Part shown: positions 12,179 through 23,600 of the stretch, in pieces
Layout: every line of letters begins with the position of its first letter
How positions within the stretch are numbered: the stretch's first letter is position 1
Source: Sarcocystis neurona
Lineage: Eukaryota; Apicomplexa; Conoidasida; Eucoccidiorida; Sarcocystidae
NCBI GenBank assembly: GCA_000727475.1
Contig: KL647290.1
Span: 5,792,698-5,856,697 of the forward strand
Reading direction: 5' to 3'
Length of the DNA: 64,000 nucleotides
Program-made: the position numbers and the translations under genes
The notes under the pieces: generated by a model
Told to the model about the DNA's origin: nothing
Database searches by the model: none
The model's input: the letters and a program-made list of their open reading frames with translations, nothing else

Positions 12179-15100
12179 TAGACATACGTGTATGCATATA
12201 TATATATATGATAATCCAGATGTGTGCCTCTGATATTCATATTTACGCGTTACCCGCATTAGTATGTATTTATGTAATTATTTTGTATGAATCAAGTGTA
12301 TCTGTCTGTACGCATATATATGCATTTATACGTATAGACATATATATATATATACAAATTAATATTAGGAATACGGAAATGCCCCACTTTATATATATAT
12401 ATATGTACTGTATAGATATATACATACGTGCATATGAGGAATAGTTCATATGAATACAAATTTGTATGTCTCTGTGTATATATAATATGTAATAATACAT
12501 GTATATATATGTATGTAGTAATGCGGGTATGTGCCAACATATATACTCATATGCACATATGACTAACAGGTTGCACGAATACATATATATGTGTATGTGT
12601 ATCTTCGTGTGTATATACGTATAGTAATACGGATGAATGACAGTGAGTATATATATATGTATATGTGTGTGTATATATACATATATGTGTGTGTACATGT
12701 TGCGTGCAGTAGTATACGAATACATATGTGAGTGATAATTTGTATGACTGCATATATATGTATGTGTGTGTGTTAATGTGTGTATCTATGTATGTGTATT
12801 ATTAACATGTATGTGTATGTATATGCATGTGGGTACGGCAGCAGTTGTGACGAGATTAGGTGTGCGTGCTTTCCGCCGTGTATCTATACGGAGATCTCTG
12901 TCGAGAAGAAAAAGCGCGAGAAACAAAAAAGCAGGGGGAGAGAGAGGAGAATATATATATATATATGCATATATATACATATATATGTAAATATAGATAT
13001 GTTCCCGTGTGCTGCTGCGTATTTCTTTGGCGGCTTCACGGCTTGTGCAACTACGTGCAGCAGCAGGGCACACACATGCGGCTGCGGCTTGCAGGCGTCT
13101 CTCCGCTCAAGGCGACGAACAAATAATCTACGAAGTTTCCTCTTTGTGTGTTCCTCGTCCCGCCTGTAATTCCTTCGAATCAACGGGGAGGCATCGCAGA
13201 TATCTCGAGACTTAAAAAATTCATCGAAGGTGTTCGTGTGTTGCTTCTGCTGCTTCGGATGCAGCTCCAGCCGCCGTCTATTGATCTCTCCTACTACTTA
13301 AATATGGAAGTAGGGGATCTCGTAGAGGTACGCGCGGAAATTCATAACTGCGACGATGGTGCTGCGAGTCCTGCGCTCTCTCGGGTGCAGCGGCTGCCGC
13401 TTTGTTGCTCTCGGCCTCCGCTGCTGCTGCTTTCTGGCTGCTGCCGTACTGCTGCTGCTGCTTTCTTGCTGGTGTCATATTGCTGCTGCTCCTTCCGTGC
13501 TGCTGTCATGCTGCTGCCGATGCTTTCTGGCGGCCGGCCACTGCTGCTGCTGCTCTCCTCCTGCAGGGCCGACTGCTGTTGATCTGCTGCTGTTGTTGCT
13601 CTGTAGCTGCTGCCGCTGCTGCCGTGCAGCGGCCGCTACTGCTGCTGCTGTTTTTGTTACGCCTCAGCTGCTGCTCTCATCGAGCTGCTGCACATGTTGC
13701 TGCTGTTCTACTGCCGCTGCTGCGTTGACATTTGCGGCCCCATGCATTGCTGCTTCTGCCGCCTTGAGTCCTGCCGATCCTTGTGGTGCACCTCCACTTA
13801 TTCTGATCCTGCTCCTCCTAATTCCGCTGCTGCTGCTTCTTCTGTTCCTGCTGCTGCTGCTCCGTCTGTCTTCGCTGCTTCTGCTGCGTCTGATGCAGCT
13901 CCTGCTGCTGCGTCTGTTACTGGTGCTGCTTCTGCTGCTTCTCCTGCTGCTGCTGGTCCTGCGTCTGTTGCTGCTCCTGTCACTGCATGTGTTCCTCCTG
14001 CTGCTGCTGCATCTCTTCCTCCTGCTGCTGCTGCATCTCTTCCTCCTGTTGCAGCTGCATGTGTCCCTGCTGCTGCTGCTGCATCTGTTCCTCCTGCTGG
14101 TGCTGCGTCTGTTCCTCCTCCTGCTGCTACGTCTCTTCCAGCTGCTGCTGCCGAGGGTGCGCTGGTGCTGCTGTGTTGCATCTGTGTAGGTGCTGCACGG
14201 CGCTGACACGGGAAGGCAGGGCGTTATTCTGTCTATAAATAAGAAGAAAAACACTGTCATCGTCGACGGATGTAACATGGTAAGGAAATGAAGAAGAAGG
14301 GGTGTCGGGGAGAGAAAAAGGACGTCGGACGATCAAAGGGAGAAAAAGAACGAAAGGAAAGGGAAAAGAGTGTTGCGCGTGTCGCTGCCGAGGAAGAATT
14401 GCTGCGGAAACGAAGGAAGGTAGAATAAGTGCTGCTGCCACTCCACTGGCCCGTTGCTGTCGCTGCTGCTCTTCCTGCTCCTCCTGCTGCTGATTCTCCT
14501 CCTGCTGCTGCTCCTCCTCCTCCTGCTGCTCCTGCTGCTGCTTCTCCTCCTGCAGCTCCTCCTCTTCCCGCGGCTCCTGCTGTTGCTGTTCCTCCTCCTG
14601 CTGCTCCTGCTGCCGCTGTTCCTCCTTCTCCTGCTGCTCCTGCTGCTGCTGATTGACCTGCTCTTGGGGCTGCTGCTTCTTCCGTGACGGTGCGGCGTCT
14701 TTTTTTGTCTTGTTTATCCCACTTTTTGTGAGGTGACCGGACAAGAGCGTTCACGTTGACTCTTCTTCTTCTTCTTTTCCTTTTTTTAAACGCGCGACCT
14801 GCTGTTGCTGCTGCATCTCTGCTGTTTTTGTGTAGAAAAGAAGCTTCTGGAACCCTACGGGAGGTTCTTCGATCGTCACGCAGGAGAGGCCGATCCACAT
14901 AACGAACGTTGCTCTGCTGGATCCTGTTACCAAGTAAACTCTTCTTCTTGTTGTTCTTTCTTTGGAAGTAGTCAATGCCATGCAAGCACAGAGCGCGCAC
15001 GAACGCAGAGAACAGAGATGAGGCGGTCCGTTATCTGCCGAGACGCTCGCGCCCCGCAGCAGCAGACGTCGTGGCAGCAGGGCAGATGTACGTCTTAGCC

Positions 15101-18100
15101 AAAGCAGCAGTAACAGCAGCAGCACGGCAGCAGCACAGGGGGAGAAATCAGCTGCGGCAAGGAACCGGTGAACAGCAGAAGTGAAAGGAAGTAGCAACAG
15201 GTGTGCGTCTTAGCTAAAGCAGCAGTAACAGCAGCAGCACGGCAGCAGCACAGGGGGAGAAATGAGCTGCGGCAATGAAACGACGAACAGCAGAAGTGAA
15301 AAGAAGCAGCACCACGACGGGAGGGAGGGTGGGGACGAAAAGAGAAGAGCTGCAGAAGAAAAACGAAAGCGGTCTTTTGACACGGCAGAGCAGGGTGAGG
15401 GTCGTGCGAGCCTTAAGCGGCGGATGACATATTTGTGTGTCTCAAAAAGCAAGAAACCGGCGGAGACAGGAAACGAAGGATGAAGAAGACTGAGAAAGGG
15501 GCAAAGAAATGAGAGGAAGACGAAAACGGAGACGAGACAGGAAGAGAAGGAGAGGAAAAAAAAAGCGAGACAAAGAGACATACATATATATACTTGGTCG
15601 TACACACATTCACATACGTCACATATATATATATATATACATGTGAATATATATTATCAATCTGTCTGTATCTATGTATCTATATCTGTCTGTCGATCTG
15701 CCTATATTCGTCTGTATCTATGTGCCTACCTCTACATTTGTCTGTACGTATTTGTCTGTCTGCATTCATCTATATTTACGTGTCTATATTAATATCGATC
15801 TATACGTATCTATCTACTTATATTTATGTATCTACATTTATGTGTCTATAGCCACTGACCTATATCTGTCTTTGTGTCTTTGTCCATAATAACTACATAT
15901 ATATCTCTCTCTGTATATATGTATATGTATGTGTAGGTACAAGAGTGATGGTAGGTGTGTGACGAGGAGACGTAGCGTAGCAACGACTTATTTGAATCTT
16001 CGTAACCATAGGAATTTGAACGTTTTCTTGCAGGTTACCCTGCGTAGGAGAAGTCAGAGAAATTGCAGTTTCATCAAAACGAACGAAAGAAAAAACACGT
16101 TTTGATTTTTAGCTGAGAAGAGACGCGGCAACGACAAAGGCAGCAACAGCAGCAATAACGGCAACAGCAGCAGTAGCAGCAACACCAGTAGCAGCAGCAG
16201 CAGCAACGGCAGCAGTAGTATCAACAGCACTGGCAGCAACAGCAGCAGCAACAGCAGAACACCTTCGTCGGGTCTGATACTTTTGTTCCTGTGTGCTGAC
16301 CTGTATGCAGAGACGAACGTGCTGTGGCTGTTGTTGTGTGACAGCTTATTAAAGACGTCGCGTTTCCGCTGTTTTTTCTGCCGATACAGTTGCACTCTCC
16401 TCTTTCTCTTCGTGTGCTGCTCTTCTCATGCTTGACTTTGCTCCTGCTTCCCTCTTTTTGTTGCTGCTGCTGTTCCTGCTATCTTCATCTCCCGCTTCTG
16501 CTGCTGTCCTTCGAGTCTTCTTCCTGCTCTCTCACGACTCTCTTTGCTACTGCTGCTTCTGCTACCGTTATCCGCGCTGTGTACTTACTAGTATACGCAG
16601 GGCTGCAGCTGTGGGTATTACCTCTCGTGCTCTTGCTAGCTGGCATGTAGAGAATTTCTTGTTGCTGTTGGGAGTGTCCTGCTGCTGTCGCCTCTCCGAC
16701 TATTCACCTGCCGACTGCCGCCGCCAGCACCTCTGCTGCTGCTGCGACGCTTGCTGCTTTTCTTCGGCTTCTGCGGCTCGTGGGGATACTGTTGTCAGGC
16801 GACCCACGCGGGTCAAGCGACGCTTCATGATGAATGGAGAATGCGTCCGAATTTCGAAACTCTCCGGTACGACACCTGCTGCGCTCGGTCTAAAAGAAAG
16901 CATCTCTACACATATATACATGTAAATGTATACATATATCTATGGATACATACACATATATATGTGTATATATATGTATGTGCACTCATTACATATATAT
17001 GTATATATGTATGTGTGTGCACGTGAGTTGTACAGGTGCGTGTCTGCAGGTGTAATAGTTGAATTTGTAGCCCCTCGAGACCACTGCGCTACATATACAT
17101 ATATATATATATATATGTATGGAGAGAGAGGTATATATACATATGTGTAGTTATGGACGAAGATATAAAGACAGATATAGGTCGTCTCCTTTTTCTGTTG
17201 TAGTACACGCAGACGTCTGTCTCTGTGTGTGTCTCTGTCTCTGTGTGTCTGCGTCGATGTATATATATGTGTATTACTAACGCATTAATATATATGCGTG
17301 TTTGTCGTCATATGGACTTTGTTGGGATGCCTTGTTTCGACTTCGAAGTGCTCCTGCACCTGGACAGGCACGCGGGCACATGTCTGTATAAAAGTGTGTC
17401 GCTTGTTCAGCTTGTCGAGCGAGAGCAAGTCTTCCTTGTTTCTCCTTCACATATATTCGTCGACATTCATTTCAAGCTGATATTCAGTTTACTCTTGTGT
17501 ATGTATTCTTAGCCGTTTAAATCGCGGTACATTCCGAAGGGCTGTTAGGTTCGTTACTGCTGCAGTTGCATATAAGCTCACGTATCGCATCTCCTATGTC
17601 TCTTTTGTTGCTGCCGCGTCTGCTGCTATCAACGCTGTCGTGCTGCTGTTGCTCCTGCCGCTGCTGGTGCTGCACCTGCTGCTGCTGCAACTGCTGCTGC
17701 TGCTCCTGCTGCTCCCAGAGCTGTCGTGCCGCTGGTGCTCGTCCTGGCGCTGCTGCTGTGGTTGGTGTTGCAAGCAACAGCGCCGTGCTGCTCCTGCTGC
17801 TGCTGGCTTATTGCTGCTACTTTGAGAGGACAGACGGTGTGGCAGGACACCGCAGACCTACCTCTGCATGCGTGTGCAGCACGTGTCACGAGCTGCTGTA
17901 CAAGCCATGTCAGCTGTTGCTTCTTCTCTTTCAGTTCGTTCTCCTTTCTTTCCCTCTCTGTTCGTCTTTCTCTGTCTGTCTATTATTGTTTGCCTTTCCC
18001 CCGTTCTCTCGTTTCAGCGGACCGCTGCCCTTTTTTTCGGCTGCCCTTCGAAAGAGGGCGTTTGTACCTCGGCCCTCGTGCGCCAAAATGCTGTTGCTGC

Positions 18101-20644
18101 GCGTGCGTACTCACTTTCCCCATTCCTCTGTTCATGAGACTGTCCACTGCAGCACAAGAAAGAGTAAGGACAAGAAAAAGATTAAAAGCACGAGAAGAAC
18201 AGAAGGAAAGTAAAGATTTCTGTCTCTGTGTACCTGTGGACACGTGCATCACCCTGTATATGTGTCGCGTCACATATATACATGTGGCTGTGTGTTTATC
18301 TCTATACCTCTACACGTGTGTGTACGTAGTATCTAGACGGCAAAGACGCAGACATGTGTGTGTGAGAAAGAAGCCTGGTGAGTAGAAAAAGAGAAATATC
18401 GCCGGAGGAAGCGGAATTTGAAGGATGACGTCCATATCGGCTGCAAGGCGATCTTCTTCAAGCAGACAGAGAGCCAGTGCCTGTGTTTTCGGCTAGTAGA
18501 TGGACCGGGACCTTCTGCACAGGCCTCCTCCGTCCGCCTACTCTCTGCTACAGAGAACAGCGAAGTCAGCAGCAAAAAAGAAGAGCGACCTGTCCTCCTG
18601 CTCCCGGCAGCTCCTCATAAGAAGAAACGCAGCTCCCGGGGGAACAGAAGACGAATCAACTGCTACAAGACACAACAAACAGGCGAAACGTGTAGTAGAG
18701 CCGCAGAAAGCGCCACCACGGCACACGAGACGGGCAAAAAGACGGGGAAAAAAAAGTCGTGCGCCCCATTGCGGCAGCCCTTCGACGTGCGTCCGCCCAC
18801 TCGCAGGGCTCTGTGCGAGGCGCGTGTAGCCGAAATAGTTTTTCTTTGACGCAGAAGTCGTCCACACTCTTGGTGCGAGGCGAGCAGCACAGAGCTTGAA
18901 GGACGACCTTCCGCGGGCAGCAAAGAGAAGGAAATTCTTCCTTTCTTTGACGGGGAAGGAGAGAGTTCTTTTGTGCAAGGTCTGGAGGCAACACGAATGT
19001 TGCTGGCGCAAAAAGTCGTTGCTGGTGTGCCCACGCGTGTGTGCTTTCCGTACGCGCCGTCTGCGGTGAAAGTGTGGAAGAAGAAAGAAAAGGAGATGTT
19101 CTTTTCTTTCGCTCTTTTGTCAGGCTCTGCAATGCCAGAAGCCCCTCCTCCCGGTGCCCTGCAGCAGCCAAATCTACTCAAACGGGCGCTTAAACAGAAG
19201 CTTCAGGGGCCGCCGCTGAAGGTACCTTTCTCATTGCCGTATATGTGTGTTTCTGTACAGATGGTTTGACGTACAGGAGTAATAAATATAAATATATCTA
19301 TTTGTGTGTATATATGGAACTGCTACGCATATGTAGTGCATATAGAGAGTAGAAGAAGAAAGCAGAAAACCCTGCATTTACGATGTATATTGGAGTGCGT
19401 ATGTGTGTGTATAGGTGTAGCTCTTGTAGACGTGCACGAATAGATAAACACATATATATGTTTGTATGTATCTATGGTACTGCTACGCATACCTAATGTA
19501 CATATATGTATCTATAGAATACACTGCCTGTAGATAGTAGACGCGCATATATATATATATATGTGTGAATATCCACATATATATATATATATATGTAAGT
19601 GTACAGATGTGTATTTGAATGTTGAATCAGCAGTTGTGTCTGTGTGTATGGAAAAGCAGGTAGACTTACGGAGGGACGTACGTACGTGTGCATTTCCATA
19701 TGAATGTATACGCATAAACGGCGCGTATTTATATGTATATATATATATATGCAGTATACGTAAGCCCGTACGTGAGAATATTCACAGAGGAGGAAATATG
19801 CGTATCAATATGCCTATGTAGGTGTGTGAAGAAACGTGTGTATCTATCGGCGGGTTCTAAAATGAATATATGTGTAGAAATACCATGTGCGTAGATGTAG
19901 CTCGTTACATATACTCTCTTTCAAACATGTGCGTGTACTTACGTTGTGCTGTACGTCTGTGCCTAACCCTACACCAATATTTTCTATATTCAAAACCTCT
20001 GCTGTTACCCAGCCCCGCGCCTGCTCGTCTACATATATATGTGTATCTCCAACTTTAGGTCTGTGCGTGTCTCTATATACACGCGTAGATATTTGTAGAT
20101 ACGCAGTCTGTGAACAGATACGTGTTTCTGCATCTGTACATGTACCCACCTTGTTCTGCGTATTCATATATATTTATGTGTGTTTTTACCTGTACACTCT
20201 TATCTATGTGAATAAGCGTGTATGTGTATATACCTGCCTCTGTGTGAATGCGCGTTGATAGGTGCACGTACCTCGATACGTACGTCTACGCTCCTGCGTT
20301 CCTTCACAGCATAAATATGCTCTACAGTTATGTGTACACGTGCACCTATACATATGTGTGTGTACATATACATGTGCACATAGATACGTGTATACATTTT
20401 TATATATATGTGTGTGTGTGAATATTCGTTATACGTATGATGTCCTGAGTACCAATGTATACATATATATGTATATATAAAATTAGATGTATAACCGTGG
20501 ATATATAGGTATCTACTTCAATGCCGCATATTTCTCGGGTGGGTGGCGCGTGCGTGCATGCAGGACGCATACGCAGAAGCCGATCCTGTCAGTTTAAGAA
20601 TTCTCCAACGACTTGCTCGCCACGCGAAATGGGGTGCGATGTAG
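10168..20644 (+). CDS. Organellar (probably mitochondrial) large-subunit ribosomal protein uL24, seven exons
   Basis: uL24 is an assembly-initiator protein of the large ribosomal subunit with an N-terminal KOW/SH3-like fold. Exons are 10168-10296, 13265-13327, 14190-14279, 14836-14933, 16799-16866, 19124-19221 and 20564-20644. Together they give 627 nt, 208 aa and stop, with intron phases 0,0,0,2,1,0 and no internal stop. Family features appear in order: EVGDLVE and VLHGADTGRQGVI (the KOW motif), NTVIVDGCN, GGSSIVTQERPIHITNVAL, DPVTKRPTRVKRRF, and RISKLSG followed by AMPEAPPP. The length is close to animal mitochondrial uL24m. The Lys/Arg-rich start suits an organellar presequence. The middle and C-terminal signatures resemble mitochondrial rather than cytosolic (RPL26) forms. 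An apicoplast location cannot be excluded. All introns are 0.5-3 kb and repeat-rich. Confidence 0.92.
10784..10875. repeat. TATC/TGTC tetranucleotide microsatellite
   Basis: The plus strand is an imperfect run of TATC and TGTC units within uL24 intron 1. A similar but looser TCTG/TATC stretch occurs at about 15656-15890 in intron 4. Confidence 0.85.
12121..12174. repeat. Compound (TA)n(GA)n microsatellite
   Basis: About fourteen TA units (12121-12148) pass directly into about thirteen GA units, within uL24 intron 1. No coding role. Confidence 0.95.
13265..13327 (+). CDS. uL24 exon 2 (start of KOW domain)
   Basis: 21 codons, phase 0 at both ends. The acceptor TGCTTCGGATGCAG follows a pyrimidine-rich tract and the donor is GTACGC. 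It encodes LSYYLNMEVGDLVE, where EVGDLVE is the first strand of the KOW domain. Confidence 0.9.
13380..14170. repeat. CTG/CAG trinucleotide-rich block in uL24 intron 2
   Basis: Degenerate CTG/TGC/GCT trinucleotides fill most of the 862-bp intron 2 (13328-14189). The plus strand reads through as poly-Leu, poly-Ala or poly-Cys frames and the minus strand as Ala/Ser-rich frames, all without family features. The block lies between two exons whose joining is demanded by the KOW domain, so it is intronic. Confidence 0.9.
14190..14279 (+). CDS. uL24 exon 3 (KOW core)
   Basis: 30 codons, phase 0 at both ends; acceptor TCTGTGTAG, donor GTAAGG. It encodes VLHGADTGRQGVI and NTVIVDGCNM. This is the G-x-D-x-G-x-x-G KOW signature and the following strand, directly continuous with exon 2. 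Confidence 0.95.
14440..14665. repeat. CTG-rich block in uL24 intron 3
   Basis: CTG/CTC trinucleotide tract inside intron 3 (14280-14835). The minus strand carries a long Gln/Glu-rich open frame through it (about 14127-14744), which I attribute to the repeat. Confidence 0.88.
14836..14933 (+). CDS. uL24 exon 4
   Basis: 98 nt, phase 0 to phase 2. Acceptor CTGTTTTTGTGTAG, donor AA/GTAAAC. It encodes FWNPTGGSSIVTQERPIHIT and NVALLDPVT, the most diagnostic uL24 segment (the P-I-H-x-x-N-V motif). Confidence 0.96.
15091..15320. repeat. Tandem duplication, two ~115-bp copies
   Basis: Copy 1 runs from 15091 and copy 2 from 15206. Both begin CGTCTTAGCYAAAGCAGCAG and share the CAG-rich run, the CACAGGGGGAGAAAT stretch and a GAACAGCAGAAGTGAAA tail, with scattered substitutions. 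Located in uL24 intron 4. Confidence 0.92.
16128..16262. repeat. CAG/CAA-rich block in uL24 intron 4
   Basis: Imperfect CAG/AGC trinucleotides on the plus strand, in opposite orientation to the CTG blocks of introns 2 and 3. Intronic. Confidence 0.88.
16799..16866 (+). CDS. uL24 exon 5
   Basis: 68 nt, phase 2 to phase 1. Acceptor ACTGTTGTCAG, donor CTCCG/GTACGA. The first base completes the Lys of DPVTK. It encodes RPTRVKRRFMMNGECVRISK, which matches the C-terminal arm of organellar uL24. Confidence 0.96.
17575..17815. repeat. CTG-rich block in uL24 intron 5
   Basis: CTG/TGC trinucleotide tract in intron 5 (16867-19123). No coding evidence. Confidence 0.85.
19124..19221 (+). CDS. uL24 exon 6
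   Basis: 98 nt, phase 1 to phase 0. Acceptor TTTCGCTCTTTTGTCAG has a strong pyrimidine tract; the donor is AAG/GTACCT. It completes KLSG and encodes SAMPEAPPPGALQQPNLLKR, the Pro-rich stretch that follows the RISKxSG motif in the family. Confidence 0.9.
20564..20644 (+). CDS. uL24 exon 7 (terminal)
   Basis: 26 codons plus TAG, phase 0 at entry; acceptor GCGTGCATGCAG. It encodes a helical tail ending RILQRLARHAKWGAM. It is the only downstream phase-0 exon that ends in a natural stop, but the tail is not a conserved part of uL24. Confidence 0.75.
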   Translation, partial: DAYAEADPVSLRILQRLARHAKWGAM

Positions 20645-23600
20645 GGGATGAGGCGCGCCCGCAAGTTCTCCGCCTTCTCTTTAACTGGCAGCGAGCCAGC
20701 ATTGTATCACTTCTCTTTTATCTGCCAAAAACTGCGCACATTATTTTGCACATGTTTTTGTGAAGATTTGTGTATGTGTGTGTGTATCTGTACTGTACAC
20801 ACAGAAGTGTATATACATATATGTATCTGTCATTCTCGTGAGTGATGGAGGGATGTGCGTAAGTATGTGTATGCGTGTATACTTGTGTGTGTACGCGTGT
20901 GTGTCTATATCTATTTTGACAGCATATGTGCACCGTCCCTGTGACGCGTGCTTTTCGTATCTGAGTTTGTATAGTTTAAGAAATATTCTTAAGAGTGCGG
21001 GTGTTTCTCGTGTATCTATTTGTGTGTGTAGATACATGTGGGCGGAGAGAGAACGAGAGCCGGAGGAGAGACGGTGGAGCTTGGGCTTGATACGTTTATC
21101 TCGTTTTGGTTTGCTGCGTGTCATTTTCTTTCTCCGGTCGTCTGAATCTTCTCCCGTAGAGGCGCACTGGGAGGAAGGAGAGGAAGGAAGTTCCCTCCAA
21201 ATTCTAATCTCGAGTGATATGGAAACTTCGTCCGGAGAACTCCCGCACTCTTATGTATGTGGATTTACAGATACGTGTGTGTGTGTGTCTACGTTAAAAA
21301 AGGTATAAATCCAGGCGTGCAGGTAGACTGTTTAAAAAGCGAAAACCGTTTTACAACTTTTTCCTCTTCTCATATTCTTGTACATGTGTTTAGAAAACTA
21401 ATCTAAACGTCTAGAATGGGAGGCACACGTACCTTACAAAACTATTCTCCCATTCGTCATTCCTTGTTCTCTTTTTCCACAAGTACACTTGTAGGCACAC
21501 CTGGAGGAGACTGGCCCTGTCGAGTTTCTCCTTTGATGGGCAGGAGAACCCTTACAAATTAGTACACGCATAAGGTAGCTGCGAGAAAGGAGACTTTCTT
21601 TCGGGCGATGAGGAAGAAAAGACGAAAAGGACGCGCAGTTTTTTGCCGGAAGTGACATCGTGGTACATATTTTGTGCAAGCCTGCTCAGTCTTCGAAAAG
21701 GGAGAAGGCGAACAGAACCAAGAAAAGTGCGAAGACATCTGCGCAAACAGCACCGACACGCTTGTTTGTGCGTCTTCCTGCGGATTTGTAGAAAAAGGCA
21801 TGGTGTTACGTTTGCAAGACGGAACAAAAGCAGAACTTGTTTCTCAGCTCACCTGTTCACAGGTGAGCTTTACATGAAGCGGGATACTCCTCCATTCGCT
21901 AATCATGAAGATGAGTTCGAAACGTGGAATTCTGCCCAACGACGGAAGGGAACAAAAATTCTCTATTTGTCCGTTTATCGGAAGGACAAGGAGAGTTACT
22001 TCTGCGACATTCAGATGAAGAAAGGCCATATACGAAAATCACCTGTCCAGCTTTGCTTATATATATATATATATATATATATACATAACTCGTATCACAC
22101 AATAGCATGTAGGACTTGCCGGACCTGCCACCTTTCTGAGTGAGATGAACAGTGAGTATTCTTTGATCGTGTATGAGCAGGAGCAGAGCAAGGATGTTTT
22201 AATCTACTAAACTTAACGAAGGTGACACTTTTTCGTAGCACGTCACTCGAAAGAGAAACTCGAATTCTCGTGTTTTGCGTAACAAGACGCGATACGAAAA
22301 TGAATTGTTCTAACTCGCGTGTTGAGCTGTGAGCAAAACAACATATTAGTGTATCCTCTAACAAAAAGTGATTTTTCTGTACAAGTGGGACGCTTGATTC
22401 CCCTGTGGACTAAACCAAATTATACTGACTGTCTCATTGTATTCGAAATTAACAGTAGTAAGAATAAACAAATTGAAGAAACTTTAGGAGAGATTTTTGG
22501 CTAGCGTGACTTGGTAAACAAAGCAAAATGAGGTTTGTTATTGCCTTTTCTCCTAACACAAAAAGTTGAAACATATTTTCAGACTATGCAGATACCGCTT
22601 TTGTCTCTCGTTATTCCGTGTAGGAACATGGAGCGTAATTTATTTTGTCGTCGACTACGTTACACTAAAAAGCGAACCACGCGTCTTCTGAGTTTCGGTC
22701 ATTTTTCGGAAGTAGGAGAGACATACAGGTCCGCTTAGTCACCTTAACAATGAGCTAATAGAGGAAGTCTTTTTCGTAAAGAAAGGAGAAGTCTGGAGAA
22801 TCATGAAGATAGAACAACTGTGCGATGCTTGCGGAAAATACAGAGTGTTCCAGTTTTTGTCTTCTACATTGTGCAGGAAAGGGAAAACCTTATTTATACT
22901 TGCGTTAGAAGTTCGGCAGAACAAATTCTGGGCTTTACCACGTCTCTCTAAAGCCGAAAGTATTCGTTTCAACAGGAGATTGGGAAAAGTGACTTTGTGC
23001 TGCCACGCAGTGTCAGAATCGGTCTGTCTCTCCGCAGTTCTCAAGACGTCAGTCAGACCTGTTTTTAGTGTCCTTCGTAGAAAAAAAATAGAAGAGATAC
23101 ATATTTATGCAGCCGCGCATCTTCCTATGTGTGGGGGAAGCTACACACGTGTGTTGCCTCAGACACCTCTACGTACGCGTACAAGTACATACGCACGCAT
23201 CTTGGGAGTGACAAAAAACCACGTGTTGCTCGTTTTTCCAAGGCATACAGAAAGAAACGTCGATTTGGCCACACTCATTCTCCTAAGCGCACAGAAGACA
23301 AGACGCTAATAAATTATTCTCCTTTCCCTCCCGTACTCTTGTCCGTTATATGAGAACAGGGTGTCCTTTTCTTCCTATAGCGATAATTACAAGAATGTGT
23401 TCACACACGTGCTCTACTAGTAGAGGCACGGGCTTAGCGTGTAATCTATTCCATCATCTAACAAGACAGTGGAATGTTGTTTGTGCTGAAAGATAACAGC
23501 GCAGAACTTCAGGTCGGCTCTCCATATAGGAAGAGCGAAATGGTCAACGCACACGATGTGCATGAATATCTATGTAAATCTGCTGCATACCTGTGTATGG

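Noticed and set aside
13356..14744. Very long open frames (up to 277 codons plus, 205 codons minus) of Leu/Cys/Ala or Gln/Glu
   Set aside because: They translate CTG/CAG repeats that lie between uL24 exons whose joining is demanded by the KOW domain; no motif or natural end.
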